A DNA stretch of 64,000 nucleotides from Eucalyptus grandis (GCF_016545825.1 NC_052614.1:1836630-1900629); one strand, 5' to 3'; shown: positions 42,770 to 54,955, numbered from the stretch's first letter. Notes: a model not told the origin generated them from the letters alone. Numbers and translations: made by a program.

Positions 42770-43535
42770 GATTAGAGTTTGAAGCTTTTGCCTGCCTTCT
42801 TTTGTGTCTTGCATAATTCAAAGATTTCTGATGCTTTTAAGGATGCTTTTGCCTGTAACAAGGGAAGAGATGGAATCTTTTCTGTAAAGTCTTACTACAA
42901 GCTGCTCGATAGGGAGATTTGTGAATAGAACATATTTTCACTAGAAATTGATTTGGAAAGTGAGGATTCCAATAGAGTTTCTCTTTTTGCTTGGGAAGCA
43001 ACCTAGGAACAAATCCTTACTTTAGAAATGAGGCAAAGAACTAGTTAATAGGTGTCTCCTCAGCAAGAGGAGACAGTGCATGCGGCATCTCCTCCTTCAT
43101 TTTGTTCTTGGACAAGAATGGTTTGGACAGTTTCCTATGCATACACCATGTTATCTTGGGTTATCAGACGTTTTATTGAGCAAGAACTTTGGGCATGGTA
43201 GGGCATTCGTTTACAGCACAACAATTAGGATTAACTCAATTCCCGTGTCTTTTGTCTGATTTGGAAGGAGCGGAACAAGATAGCTTCCAATGGAGAGAAA
43301 TCTTCCATTCTATTTTATTGAAATTTGGCTTAAAGTCACACACTTTTGGTGTAGTGCAAACTTGCATATAGATGTAAATGCCTTGGTTGATTAGTTAGTG
43401 ATTTATCTGGTATTTGAGCCCCCTTTCGGTTTTGGGAGTTGATTTGTATATGGCTTTAGTTTTTTGGGCTCCTTTTGTATATGGGTTGCACCCCCTTGGT
43501 GCCCTACAGGTGAACTATATAATCTATAAAAAGAA
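42770..43535 (+). mobile_element. LINE 3' fragment with zf-RVT region and 3' UTR, plus strand
   Basis: Plus-strand pieces 'GRDGIFSVKSYYKLLDRE', 'RIPIRVSLFAWEA', 'LVNRCLLSK' and 'LLLHF' match the C-terminal zf-RVT region of plant LINEs ('FSVKSFYKLL', 'KVRFFAWEA', 'LLLHC'). Downstream, 'tttgtatatgggttgcaccc' and 'ccttggtgccctacagg' look like a LINE 3' UTR. No clear poly-A tail or target duplication was found. It lies antisense to the APC4 remnant within its largest intron, and a related short copy occurs at 48915-49080. Confidence 0.7.
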
Positions 43536-44890
43536 ACTTAACACTTTCCTGAGGATTTTAAGTTATTTAAATTACCCTTTGTTCCAACACATGTTATCTC
43601 ATCATATAGTTTCAAGTACCAACATCAACATCTCACATATGATTTTGTGCTAATCGGCATAACCATCAACCACATGGGCAAAAACACTCTATTAACTCAC
43701 AATTGTAATTCCTTTTGCGAGTAAGATCATTGTGATAAAAGGGTGTCACTACTACTGAAAGTCAAGATCAAAAAAGTTCAAGAGAAACTTTGGATCCAAA
43801 GAGCTACCAACACACTACCAAAAAAGGAGCAATACTAGGGACTAAGAGAAGTATACAAAACTGATTTGAAGAAGAAAAATGCGAGTATAATGCATAAGAA
43901 GGTCACAAACAGCTAATACGAATCTATCTGGCATGCAACTTAGTAAAAGCAATTTCAATACTAAGGCTTAACATACTCATCATTATTTTGCCAAAAAAGA
44001 GGTGGTACATCAAAAATCGTGATCTAAAGATATGCTGCAAAATAATAATATAAAATAATCAATTCTCACATCTAAGTGCTAAACAAATGATTGCGAACAG
44101 GGGCTCTCATAACCGTTGTTAAAATTCACATATTAGATCCATGTAGGCTCAATTCACTGTCATCCGAGCACCCACCAGCTAGTTTTCTGCTCATTTTCTT
44201 CAAATTTCTGAGTTTTCATTCTCATCCTTAGCTTGTTGACCTTAAACTAACACAGGAAAGAAGAGTTTCAGTTACTACATTGAGTTCAATGAGTGGAATT
44301 TGGTAATATAAACAAGTCTAACTTCCCCTAGGCTCTAATAGTAATATCAGTAGGTAAAAAGAGTTGAATATGATTCTCTGGTACAAAAATTGACTCTCGC
44401 AATTAAGAGGGGATATATGCTAAGATCGAAACGGGCAGTAAACTCTTTCCTTTAAAATTGAGAACATATCTCTACGCCTGCTAATTATAATGTGAATGTA
44501 TAAACATTCTATATCTAAATCTCCATGTACAGTACACTTAAAGCTCAAACTTAGATCAAGTTCAAGTTTCAAACCAATGATTAATGACCAACAATTTTCA
44601 TTATACGTATATAGGAGAGATTCCCAACTTGTTGAATCAGACTCAAATCAGATTTTACTTTGCCCTTTCCATCCACTTAATGTTGACAATTCATATCATT
44701 GCATATGATATGTTCATATGAAGAATCAACATCAGGATGTTCTGAAGAATATGGCATGTCTCCAGATGTGCAAAGCATAATTTACTGTAACAAATTCCTA
44801 TCTTTGTCTAATCACCTCCAAGACTGTTCTCTGAGATGCACGAAACTTAATTATTTGGGAAAAAGGCCAAATGCAAAGATAATAACCCAC
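43536..44890. other. Part of the long APC4 intron, no further feature
   Basis: AT-rich, no exon recognised; small frames such as 44496-44708 have no coding character. Confidence 0.4.
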
Positions 44891-46600
44891 ACCTGCAGAT
44901 GATTGAGGACAACCAGCTGAAGTTCTTTTCCAGCACCACAAACAATTTTTGGTACAAACTGCATACCCTATCATTGAACAAACTAGCAGACTAAGATTAT
45001 AAAAGCCAACCAAAAAAGCCAGAGTCCTATAGCATCATCATAGCTTCAAAAATCAGCCATACCACTTCACCCAAAGAATTAACAAGAAACTGATGGACTG
45101 CAGGTCTGGTCCTAGCACCACCAAGAAGACTAAAAAATTCCTCCTGAGAAGAAGAATCAAGACCTAGATAAGAAGACGAAAACACTTAAATGAAGAAATT
45201 TGAAACGCCATCTACTGCTTTGTGTTAACCGTACCACTTGCCATAGTCAGTAACAATGTCTGACAGGAAATCAAACTTCTCATGAAATATGTTAATGGCA
45301 TCAGCCCACTGCTCATGCATGACTGATAATGATGTCCGGATGATATGAAGTAAATCTTCAATGTTCAAAGCCTGTTGAGCAACTTGATGAAGTTTATTCT
45401 TTTTCTGCAGACTTAAAAAGGAGGCATTAAGATTCTCAAAAGTTCGTTCTGATTTCAATTTGAGAATTAAAACAGACCAGAAAATGTGTTTGGTAACACT
45501 CCAAAAGCACTTGATGAATAAAAGGAAAACTATTCTCAAAATCAAACTCACAAACTTAAGATGACTTTTTAGTATTCTCATTCCAAATGCAAACATGGAG
45601 ATTTGGAATAACTAAGCCTGTTTTTTGAATGTGATGTAAGCCGAGCATATTCTCACAATTTCCATTGCTAATGACATATATCATTTTCACTAAACAAATA
45701 TTTTGTTAAAAAAACATCGAAAACAATTTCTATGAAAATGGAAACTAAAGGCGTTTTCTAAAACTAAGCAGGCCTTCAACAGTTGAGAACAAAAGTGACG
45801 CATGAATCATGCGACGATGTTTAAAATTTTGCAACAAATTTGCCTCGCAACTTTCAACATCTGAACTTAACAGATTGCTAGAGGCTTTTTACTGAAAGAT
45901 AGTATGAAAATTACAGGTTGGCTTCAAAGCATGAGGCATCGTGTTGTTCAGCTTATGGGGACTCTCGAAAGTCAACTCAAGCATTAAAAATTATCAGCAG
46001 GAAAGTTCTTCCATCATGTAAATTTCAAAGTTATTTCTAAGAAAACTGCCCCAAAATTGCTCTACTTTTACTTTTTATTTCTTTTTGAAGGATGATGATA
46101 ATATCCTGAGTTAATAAGCGTTTTACTTTCCTTATGACCATACAAAGTTAGATACCACCAAAACAAATATCAGTGCACATGAACAACCTTAATATAATCG
46201 TAACATCAAGTACAATCACCACCACATAAACTAGAACATAATCTAGATTTCCACGCTTATCACCTTCTTTCACTCTTGGTTTTCCCTGTAAAAGACCAAC
46301 TCCTCAGTTCGACATCATCTTCTCATATAAGACTTCCAAGCACTTCACACACTAAATAGAACAAAGAAAGAGCTTTCTCGATTCGAAGCAATTACCAGGA
46401 GAGACGGCCGACCGACCGCCTTCGAAGTCATCCGTGACCATGGCCAGCAAACCCTTCTCCGGATTCCACTCCGCGATCTCCAGAAAGAACGGCCAAATGG
46501 GGATCGGAAACTAAGAAGCCAAAGCGAGCCGTCGGAACTGAAGCTGAAACGGAAGCGCGCGCCGTTGGAACAGAGCTGGAACAGAGCTGGTACGCTCCGT

Positions 46601-48640
46601 CTGATAATCGGAGGAAGGGGGCGGGAGCGGATCTTTTTCTTTTTATTTTTTTTTGAAGAAATTGAAAATCGAAATGTCCTTTTCGTTTTCCCTCTCTTGC
46701 TTCTTTTAAGGACGTGTTTAACGTTGGAATATGAATCTTTTGAATTTTTATTTCTTGACAAAAAATCTTGTGAATTAATAGGTTAATTTTCACAATTACA
46801 GCCCAATGCAAAACAGAGGAAACCCTCATTCGACTCTATTCCTCTATCGATTTCGTTTCATTTTCCTGTTTCATTTTTATATTCCGTACTTCTCATTTTC
46901 TTGTGTCAAAGAGGTTGTAAGTTCTTTAAAATGCGCATGATTGTCTACTGGTCTATCGGCCAGTCCCGAAAAGCACCAGACTTTGTTATCATCTTCGTTG
47001 TTCCGGTGCAAGAAAGTTTACAATGCCTGATACTGCAAAGATTGATCGAATCAATGGTCAGTCATCTTCGGAGAGTACCCAATGATTTGTTCTTTGAAAT
47101 TCCTTACAAGAACAGTGGGAATCAAGGAGTTTCCTTTCACGTTTGTCTCCATTTTTGCTAAGCAAATGAATATTGATGAGACTGAAGCATATGCTACGAA
47201 TACGTCACCTTATACTTCATGTTCATTCATTTTTTGCATTGCTTATACCTGGTTGAAACTTTTGATAATTGTTCTACAAATTATCCAGAAATAAAATTGC
47301 AAAAATTCTCAAAACGAACAAAAGGGCAAAAAAAAAGTTCCTGGCAGAACAGCACAGCAACCCGAAAAAAGAAAAGAAAAAGAAGATGAAAAAATGAAGG
47401 AGAAAAGCAGCTCATTGAAAAAAATCGTCAATTTTAGGCATTTCTTTTACGAAATGTTATTGCTTTTTACAAACTTCTCTTTTTGTTGCGAAAAAGAATT
47501 TTGATCAAGTGGGTTCTACTGTTATAGACAAAAACGATGTGCTCTTGCACACTAACGTGCGTCGTCACTAATTAATAAAAAAGAAGAAGAGGAAAATCTA
47601 TAAGTTAAAGCACCAATCGAGTGGTCTGCCCATTTGTGTTTTGATCTTCGGACTACATGTAGCTCGCATGTACGCTTGTGCGTTGAGATCATATGAGGTT
47701 CCCGATGGATCAAATCACTGCATTTTTTTATCTATTGGTAAGTGTTATACATCTCTATAGCTCTAGATTTTTGATTGAACAAATAAAGCCTAGATCCATT
47801 CCAGAATAGTGATCTATATTGAATTGCCAACTAAAATCATTCACGGAAAAAGCAAATGATTTGAAATAATTTTTTTCAAATTATATTTGCTTATCCGGTT
47901 ATAAAAATGAATGAACACGAGACATCCTTGTCAAGCACGAAAACATTTGGATAATTGAGACATATTTCATTGGTCGATTATTTCAAATAATATAAGTGAT
48001 CATTTTTAGAAAGATATTTTTCAAATCATTTATCTTTTCGTGGAACAAAAGGAGCCTTATTTCACATAATCTATAAATAATGTCATATATGGTATGATGT
48101 GTTCAAGTTTGTCCAAGAAACAATATTGTTTAATTTGGGCCCACATGTTCAATGGTAATCTCGTCGCACACCCCAACAAAACAAAATGCCCTAACGGGAG
48201 GACTCATGGGACATCGCATCAATGCGAATGTGGTGGTGGATTCAGTTGTTGAAATTGTAATTTGGAAAAAAGCAATGTGATTATTCTCATTTACTTTTGA
48301 ATTTTAAAAAATATGCTAATTAATTATTCAAATCAGCATCTCACAAAAGCGCACATTCACGCATGCTTAACATGTCGAAACGATAGGCCAAGCCCGAAAA
48401 TATGGCCAAGCCATTTGCCATCACCACCCAACTTCCAGCTCACTAAGTCATTTGCCATCATTCGCCCAAAATCCAACCCCTTTCCATGCACCTTTTTTTT
48501 TCCCCAATTTGTGATGATTACGTATCAAACTTTAATGTACATGATCATTCTCTAGTCAAGTGGCCAATGTCATTCATGTCTATTTTTATCCTCATGACAC
48601 TTTTGGATGGATCACTAAGTCTTGTTACCAATAAATGTGC
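46601..48640. other. Spacer upstream of the APC4 copy
   Basis: No gene recognised. The former APC4 promoter should lie just above 46600. Frames on both strands here (46829-46428 minus, 46901-47161 plus) have no recognisable product. Confidence 0.4.
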
Positions 48641-48915
48641 AGGCCATATTTGATCTGGCCATTCTTCATATCTGCAATGCAGAGGAATTCTGCCCAAAGC
48701 AAAACTTCATGTGTTTGGCTCGGCATCTGAAGAGCATGGAGATCATTGGTTTATAGCTTGTTCCTTCAATGGTGACGGATGTAAGCTCACCATGCCAATG
48801 CTGCTTTTACCAAGAGACGCACTCCTACTAGAGAAGATGGTCATTAACATCAAGACCAATGGAAGACGTCAATTGAAATCTCTCAAATCTTTGCCACAGC
48901 TGGTTCTGCCCTAGA
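48640..48915 (+). pseudogene. FBD-domain fragment of an F-box/LRR gene (last exon)
   Basis: The frame reads 'HICNAEEFCPKQNF', then 'CLARHLKSMEIIGL' with a stop, and in a shifted frame 'RDALLLEKMVI'. These are the FBD-domain landmarks seen in exon 3 of the 9447 gene ('CLEKHLKSIEIIGF', 'ETLVLEKMII'). A 'gtgcag' acceptor precedes the segment at about 48638-48643, matching the exon 3 position. No F-box or LRR part is found on the plus strand upstream, so it is an isolated exon. Confidence 0.68.
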
Positions 48916-49080
48916 TGCGATCTTACCAGTAAAGTCTTGCTGCAAACTGCCCAATAGGGAGGAAGTGGGTGGACAAGAATGGTTTGGACAGTTTCCTATG
49001 CTTGCACCAAATTATCTTTGAGTTATTGGAGCTTTTATGAAGCAAGAAACTTAGTATTCTTGCCATTGGCATGCTTTTAA
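48916..49080 (+). mobile_element. LINE zf-RVT fragment, internally deleted
   Basis: Contains 'gacaagaatggtttggacag' and 'tttcctatgc', identical to 43120-43150 in the LINE at 42770-43535, and 'gtaaagtcttgctgcaaact' matching 42882-42905, with the part between deleted. It abuts the FBD fragment on its left. Confidence 0.65.
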
Positions 49081-49119
49081 AGAAAGAAAAAAGACAACCC
49101 GAAAGCTCAACATTGAACT

Positions 49120-49545
49120 AAATGAGCTACATCAATTTTCATAACAAATTTTTTCCTATCAATCATGTTCAAAATTTGGGAAGTAAGGCAAACATCATAA
49201 CAGTACACATTATATCTGACAGGGATATTGGTAGCTTGACATGGGATTTCTTTGGGCTACTAGATCATCTAAAGCTAGGGAATCTATATCTTTTTGGCAG
49301 CCTTCAATCCATTATCTCAATCTAGGAACGAATCTTATTGTTCGGCTTTGGAACCTCGAGGTGGAGTGTAACCATGAAAGCATACGTCAAGCAAGGATCA
49401 CAAGTGTACAAGTATCAACAACTTATCTCAACAGAAACCACTCAAGGATTGGTTCAAGAAGCACTCAACAACATGCTTTCCATATCAAGAAGGCAAAATG
49501 ATGCATGCAACATTCAGATGTTTCTGGAGAAAATATAACTCCTCT
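49120..49545 (+). other. Unrecognised coding-like stretch
   Basis: Two frames have coding-like composition: 49200-49325 ('GSLTWDFFGLLDHLKLGNLY') and 49360-49538 ('GLVQEALNNMLSISRRQND'), the second ending in TAA. I recognise no family. They may be exons of a decayed gene or chance frames. Confidence 0.25.
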
Positions 49546-49930
49546 CTAAATTTTTCCAGTGAGAATAGATTACAAAAACTACCAAGGCTAGGCATCTGAT
49601 CCCAAGCTCTTATGAATTTGAATTACCAAAAGATAAAGTCATACGAGAACTTAACATACTTGGATGCAGCTCCGCCTATCCTCCTAGACCTTTTGCTTTC
49701 TCCAACTCCTCCCTCCATGTATACATGTATGCAGCATAGCTTGAGATATATCCTATTCACAAGTAAGTTAAATTCCCAACAACAAACTTGATTAATCAAA
49801 ATGATGTGACACAATGCCCCTTTGTAATCAGAAGAAGATAAATTAACTTCAAGTAATACAAAATGTGCGAAACTTTCCAGACTAGACTCTACATTTTAAC
49901 AATACAGAATGTGAGAAATCCTTGTAGGGA

Positions 49931-50035
49931 ATGCTCAATCTGTACAAGAAGAGGAAGAAGAGGAGCCAGAAATAACATTACGCTCAATCAGGACAAGAAG
50001 AGGAAGAGCAGAGCCAAAAGTAATATTACATCGTG
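49931..50035. repeat. 51-bp-period tandem repeat, two units
   Basis: 'gctcaatctgtacaagaaga' with 'ggaagaagaggagccag' and 'ataacattac' recurs 51 bases later as 'gctcaatcaggacaagaaga' with 'ggaagagcagagcca' and 'taatattac'. It lies at the 3' side of the minus-strand frame at 50350-49988. Confidence 0.85.
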
Positions 50036-50350
50036 AGAGTCACTAACAGAAATTAAAGGAAAACTATATAGATGCCCGATGGCATTGAGATCGTATTTTG
50101 CAGGGGTTAAACCTGCCAACTCCAAGTGGGCATCAAGCATTTCTACATTGGACATAACTAGTCTATCTAGCATAAACGACATCCCCTCCAATTCAAGTTC
50201 TTTATCTTCATGAACACTTTGACTGGTGTACCAAAAAGGGCAAAAAGATGGCAATACGGGAGTAGGGTATACTTCCGGTTGGTCTAGATGATTGTCAGTT
50301 ATGTTATGAAAATCTCCAAAGGCACCAATCTTGTCTAGAAGTTGATAGAA
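49988..50350 (-). other. Unrecognised minus-strand exon-like frame
   Basis: On the minus strand an uninterrupted frame of over 100 codons reads 'AIDFYQLLDKIGAFGDFHN', 'PSFCPFWYTSQSVHEDKE', 'GMSFMLDRLVMSNVEMLDAH' and 'LELAG', followed by a possible GT donor (ggcag|gtttaacc). The composition is protein-like and unlike the AT-rich spacer. I do not recognise the family. It could be an exon of a decayed gene between the F-box copy at 51-52 kb and the APC4 copy. Confidence 0.4.
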
Positions 50351-50439
50351 ATCTATCGCACCTGTAAATTAAAATCCCTTCATTCAACTAGTATCAGCTT
50401 GGGATTCTTTAATTGCAACTATGTCATCTCCAAATTTTC

Positions 50440-50560
50440 CCTCCCATTACCATCATTCACTCTTCATTTTTGTGTAAAACACCAACTCCTTAGTTTGATG
50501 TCATGTTCTCATTTAGAATTCCAAGCACTTAACCTCTATATTCACCAACTCTCCATCAAA
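50440..50560. repeat. Short duplicate of the APC4 upstream intron region (46270-46340)
   Basis: 'aaacaccaactccttagttt', 'gatgtcatgttctcat' and 'cttccaagcactt'-like 'attccaagcactta' parallel 'aagaccaactcctcagttcg', 'acatcatcttctcat' and 'cttccaagcacttc' at 46285-46345, in the same orientation. Confidence 0.6.
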
Positions 50561-51203
50561 TGCGATTTGAACTGGATTGGCAATTGAAGTGATTTATTTG
50601 GGGAAAAGGACCGTAGCACATTTAACGAAAAGCAAATGGGAATAAGGCCAACGCGCATGCAGAGTCAGAACTTGCAATTGGGCAAAGAAAATGGCACACC
50701 TTGTACCTCTGCCGCAAGTGATAAAACCTAAGCACATTCAAAAATTGAAAGGCAAAAGAATAAGATAATTTACTCTTCCTTCCAAATACAGTTTAAAAAA
50801 CCCAGCAAGTTTATGCTTTGAGAACACTTTTGGTTCCCACCTATATGACAAATTGAGTACTAACTCTAGTCAACAACTGCTTCTTCAGTCTTTAAAAAAT
50901 AGGACACAGCAACTTTTCATTAATAATTTACTATGATCTTTGGAATGATGGTTATGCACTACTGAGCAGGAAAAAGAATGACCCTAAACCAGCTGCCTTT
51001 TCTTTGGTTTTTCAGTAGTTATTCTAAAGGCACGATGTGTATTTGCACCAGTGGTCATCAGGCAGAGTAGCAAACGATGCAAACCAGATTCCTTGTGCTG
51101 AAGTTTGGAATGAATTTCCTTAACTCGAGGAAGAGGGAACAATGAATTATCCATAAGTATGAACCAAACGAGTTAAATTTGAAATCAAAAACAATCTGCT
51201 CAC

Positions 51204-52042
51204 CTGAAGGCACCAACTACCAATCAAAAGCTTAGACGCGTTCTGCAGCTTCTGAAGCAGTCCCTCAACCAGGTTGCAATACCCTCTGTAAGACTTGAAC
51301 CGATTTTGAACAAAACAATCAGATGGCCTTCCAAAATCCTCACCTCTCATAGAAAAGTTGGACTCTGCTTCAATCAAGGATCGAGACTTCCGTTACCAGC
51401 TACCTCATCATACCAGAAAATCCTCTCAAGCAGCAACAGAGGACTTGAAATCTCCAAGGGGAAACCCTCATCAAGTGCATCCCGAAAGCAGCCATTGACC
51501 GCAATTTCCCTCAAAGTTCTCGAACAAAGCTTGATGGTTCGCTTTAAACCGTAGCATCCTTCCAAACTAAGGTCCTCGAGAACAGGGCTGCCATTCGACA
51601 TCTCATGCATCACCTCCGAGTCACAGACGGACAGGGACCTAAGAGCCCTGAGTGCAGGTTCACCAACAAAGAGCATCCATAAAAGGAGCCGCGGTACTGC
51701 GAAATTGCCGGCCATCTCGCACAACCTCTTAGTCGCATCGACTGAGAGGTCCTCGACACGGCGGTCGACAGCAAAGCGAAGCCACGGACTGAGCTCAGGC
51801 GCGCAACGGTCGAGAAAATCGGCGTCGATGTGGAACTTCCTCACCTTGGGCGACGCCTGAGGATCAAGACGCCGTCCACGGACGGGGAGGAGTTCCGCCA
51901 GGGGAAGGAGAAGACGAGGTCCGGGGGCGGCGGTCCAGACGGATCGCCACCGCTTCGACAAAAACGCACGTGCGGACAATGTGGGGATCGACGATCGAAC
52001 GGAGGAACCGGAAGGAGAGCCTCCTCCGATTTGAGGGTTCAT
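51204..52042 (-). pseudogene. F-box/LRR protein, first exon with partial F-box and frameshift
   Basis: The minus-strand ATG at 52042 opens a frame with a shortened F-box: only 'ARAFLSKRWRSVW' of its C-terminal half is readable; the 'LPD.ILHHIFSFL' half is missing. LRRs follow: 'SPKVRKFHIDADF', 'RRVEDLSVDATKR', 'ALRSLSVCDSEVM' and 'SPVLEDLSLEGCYGL'. The frame ends at 51374 ('GNGSLDP'). In another frame it resumes with 'SLIEAESNF' and 'YCNLVEGLLQKLQ', then 'IGSWCLQ' directly before a GT donor at 51203-51202. That matches exon 1 endings of the family ('TIGGWCLK' in the 9447 gene), so one frameshift near 51385 is indicated. Exons 2 and 3 were not found downstream on this strand. The gene belongs to a subgroup more distant from the 9-26 kb copies. 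Confidence 0.78.
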
Positions 52043-52229
52043 TTCACTCGGACTTAAGTTTCTGGCTTCCGGTATAGAGACACGTGTCGCTCGATGGAGA
52101 GGCAACCACTTTCCCGCGCTTTTTAATGCATCTACGAGCCCATGATGGGCCTCGCGCGTCTTGAATTGCCGAGTACCGAACATTGATTTTTTTAATCCAA
52201 GCTTGTCCGACATCTGAAAAAATCGTCAT

Positions 52230-52900
52230 TCATATAATAATCGAGTATGAACAAGATCGGGTAGGCGAACATAAGCGAGCTTGAGCCCGTGAAATGAAAT
52301 GTTTGCTTGATTCCGCTTGATTTGTGATATCACACTCGAGGGCTCCACTTATGTAGTTATAGATATAAATAACTAGCGAAACTTTACAAATATCAATAAA
52401 AAAACAGATAAAATAAAAATTAATCATAACTAACTTTTATGAGATAATTCTTTAGCTTAAATTACATTCATGATCAAGTATGATATTTCATGAGCTTGAA
52501 AAATTGTCGATGAATGCTTCAATATCTTGAATTACATTGGCTTGAATGCAAGAAATGACAACCCAAGCAATTCATAAATCTCACCACTCTCATGGACATG
52601 TTGTTCTCTTATTTTCAAATTGGCTGAAAAGAATGCAACCAGAGAAACTTTCATCACATCACCATCCTCCCAAATGCAAGGCTACTGGCATACACATTTT
52701 GTGTCTCCATTTAGATGGCGACTCCATGATTCTACTAATTAAGGTTATTGAGCTTATGGCTCGAGTTCTAGCGAAATCGATTTATGTCGAAGCCCAAAAA
52801 TTAAATAAGTTAGAGACGCGTTAGGAGGTATTGTGGGTCTTTGGTGGAGCTATGTGGAGAGGACTGGGAGACTGGCCGTGCCGCCTGCTAACCACATGAT
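52230..52900. repeat. Dispersed repeat, copy 2 (first copy at 4140-4800)
   Basis: See copy 1 for shared phrases. It starts about 190 bases upstream of the F-box ATG at 52042 and ends near 'gaggactgggagactgg'. The frame at 52546-52824 within it is not a gene. Confidence 0.65.
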
Positions 52901-54955
52901 AGTCATTAGGTATTGGCCGAGCTCTTAGTAGGTCCCTTTAGATGCCCGAATAACTTGTATAGTCAATATCCGACATTTTGTTTGTTACGCGAAACAAAAA
53001 ATGCTAACCAAATACGTTCTCCAATGCAAAACTTGGAAATTCGATCTTCATGAATATCGAATTTTTTAATTTGGGTGGAATAGGTTGATTTGTCCTTCCT
53101 ATTGAAAAAATTAGAGGTATTCGTAACATTTTGAAAGTGGAAAACAAATCGAATCAAAGCTGAGAATTGCATTTGCTTGGCTTCGGAAGATACCATGAAA
53201 AGAGGTCTAGGAAGATTATACTAAGCAAAAATCCGAACATTGTTTGGTGCAGGTAAAGTACAAATATCATTGGTAAATATCAAAACTAGTTGACAACAAA
53301 ATTTTGATCGATAACTTATTCGGTCAGTAGCATTTTGGTAAGTTACCAAAATTTTTAAAAAAATACCAACAGTTATTATAATTTTATTATATATATTACT
53401 ATTGGCATCCAAATAATCCTAATGGTTAAAGTTAGAAAAATTCAAGATTCAAGATCCCAATCGTGGTGACACTCATTTCTTAACTTGAAAAAAAAAAAAT
53501 TAGATTTGTATCAGTAGTATTTTAATTGCATATAGGTGTTAATTCAACATAAGCGTGTAGGAATAGGCGTTTAGATTTCAAGTTTTCATAGAAATGGCTT
53601 AAAATCCTTTTTTTTTTGGTCAAATCAAAGAATCTACCTTTGACTGAAATAAAAAATTATTTCAATAGTCTTTAATTTTTTTTAGACATATGATTTAGAA
53701 ATAGTGAAATTTAAGTACCTTCAATCCAATTAAAGAAATATCAATTTCAATAATCGATTAACCAGTTAGAACACCATATTTGTTATCATGGAATTTGAGC
53801 TCACACCTTTCAAGATCGCGTCACATGGCGCAATTACACAAAACTCTATTGGAGAATAAAATCTGTTCTTTTCTCATCTTGGAAGGGGTCCTTTTTTTTC
53901 TTCTTCTTTTGGCTTCTTTTTATGTTCAAGAGGGAGGCACCACAAGTTTAAAAAAAAAAGGAGAAAAGAGAGAAAAATAAGGAGGATTGACTCTCCATGA
54001 GCGCTGTGTATACACCTTCACCATCGCCCCATCACATCCGACCTCATCCTCGTCACCGCAAGCTGCATCCCTTGTTCTTGGACTTCATTCTCTTGAGGAG
54101 TTGGAGCAATAGTTACCACTGCCCATTCCGACGATTGAAACCCACGCCATCACTTCAATGAGCCTCTCCATCACTCCTCTCGACTCCATTAGTTGCCAAG
54201 CCAGTTGCCCTCGCTATTCTCGAGCCGCCCTTTCCTGCTCCACTATTGCTCCCTGCCTTCCCATCGTGAAAATCGAAGAGCCCAGATCTCGTCCGAAGAC
54301 TCCCTCACTGGTCGTTGTTCTGTTTGTAGATAGTTGTAAAGGTTTCAATCGCCGGTTGCGAGTGCCCATCGTAGCCTACTTACACCACTGATAAACTAGG
54401 CTTTCCTGCTGCCTTCAACGATGGTCATCGATGAGGAGCCACTCAAAACCTGATGGTCCAAGGGTTAATTTTTGAGCTTGAATATTCCGGTTGGTTTATC
54501 CGATTCTATCTCCACTTTTGTTCCTTACTTTTTGTGGATGCAATGGCCAGAGCAATGGTTAGCCGATGGTAGGAGACGGTGGTTCGGCGAAGAGCGGGAA
54601 TGAGTAACACACTAACAATGGTATAGGAGTACTTTTGAGCGTGAGATTTTGAATGTTTCCTCCTGGTTCGGTGAAGCTTTAGATAGCATGAAGATGCACC
54701 ATGAAAAGTCATTGAAGGTGGGAGTTCTGGGAATAGGGAGCCAAGCCTCGAAGATGAGATGAGGGGGTGAAAAGGCGAGAAAAGGCTAAAATGATGATGA
54801 CGTGTCCGGTGGGGTGAGGCCCCACACGGGGACGAGGTGGCGTTGCGGAGGGCCGGTCTTTTCCTCCTTTTCCTCCGTTCCCGTCATCCAACCCTCTCTT
54901 TTGCTAAATTAGTAATTGCTAATTGCAATGGGGATTTAAAAATTAGTTCCCTGGA
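52901..54955. other. Spacer
   Basis: No gene supported. 53200-53960 is AT-rich. 53990-54450 is C-rich and contains open frames (for example 54158-54391) with a Ser/Pro/Arg-rich, low-information translation. Near 54800 there is a small GC palindrome ('ggtggggtgaggccccacac'). Confidence 0.4.

Larger units (their letters stand above)
38510..46600 (-). pseudogene. APC4: Anaphase-promoting complex subunit 4 (APC4), decayed copy
   Basis: Minus-strand exons in order. N-terminal 'LPFQLQF' and 'AEWNPEKGLLAMVTDDF' (about 46560-46400). Then 45404-45242 with '[20 protein letters not shown]' and '[13 protein letters not shown]', 45163-45063 with 'QEEF' and '[15 protein letters not shown]', and 44967-44892 with 'KIVCGAGKELQLVVLNHLQ'. 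Then 40758-40590 with '[18 protein letters not shown]' and '[12 protein letters not shown]', 40287-40102, 40030-39950, and the tail 'ALVYILDEDEEEISD' (about 38560-38514). APC4 is a platform subunit of the APC/C ubiquitin ligase that drives mitotic exit. Breaks: the WD40 part between the first two exon groups is missing, TAA replaces a sense codon at 40592-40590, and TAG precedes 'ALVYILD'. A GC donor replaces GT after 45242. Introns survive, so it is a segmental copy. Confidence 0.78.

Noticed and set aside
46428..46829. 133-codon minus-strand frame upstream of APC4
   Set aside because: Different frame from the recognisable APC4 residues; Arg/Lys/Ser-rich and probably leader sequence.
54780..54840. 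GC palindrome 'ggtggggtgaggccccacac' as a terminator or structured RNA
   Set aside because: A single short palindrome in plant spacer DNA without transcript evidence; not enough to call a feature.
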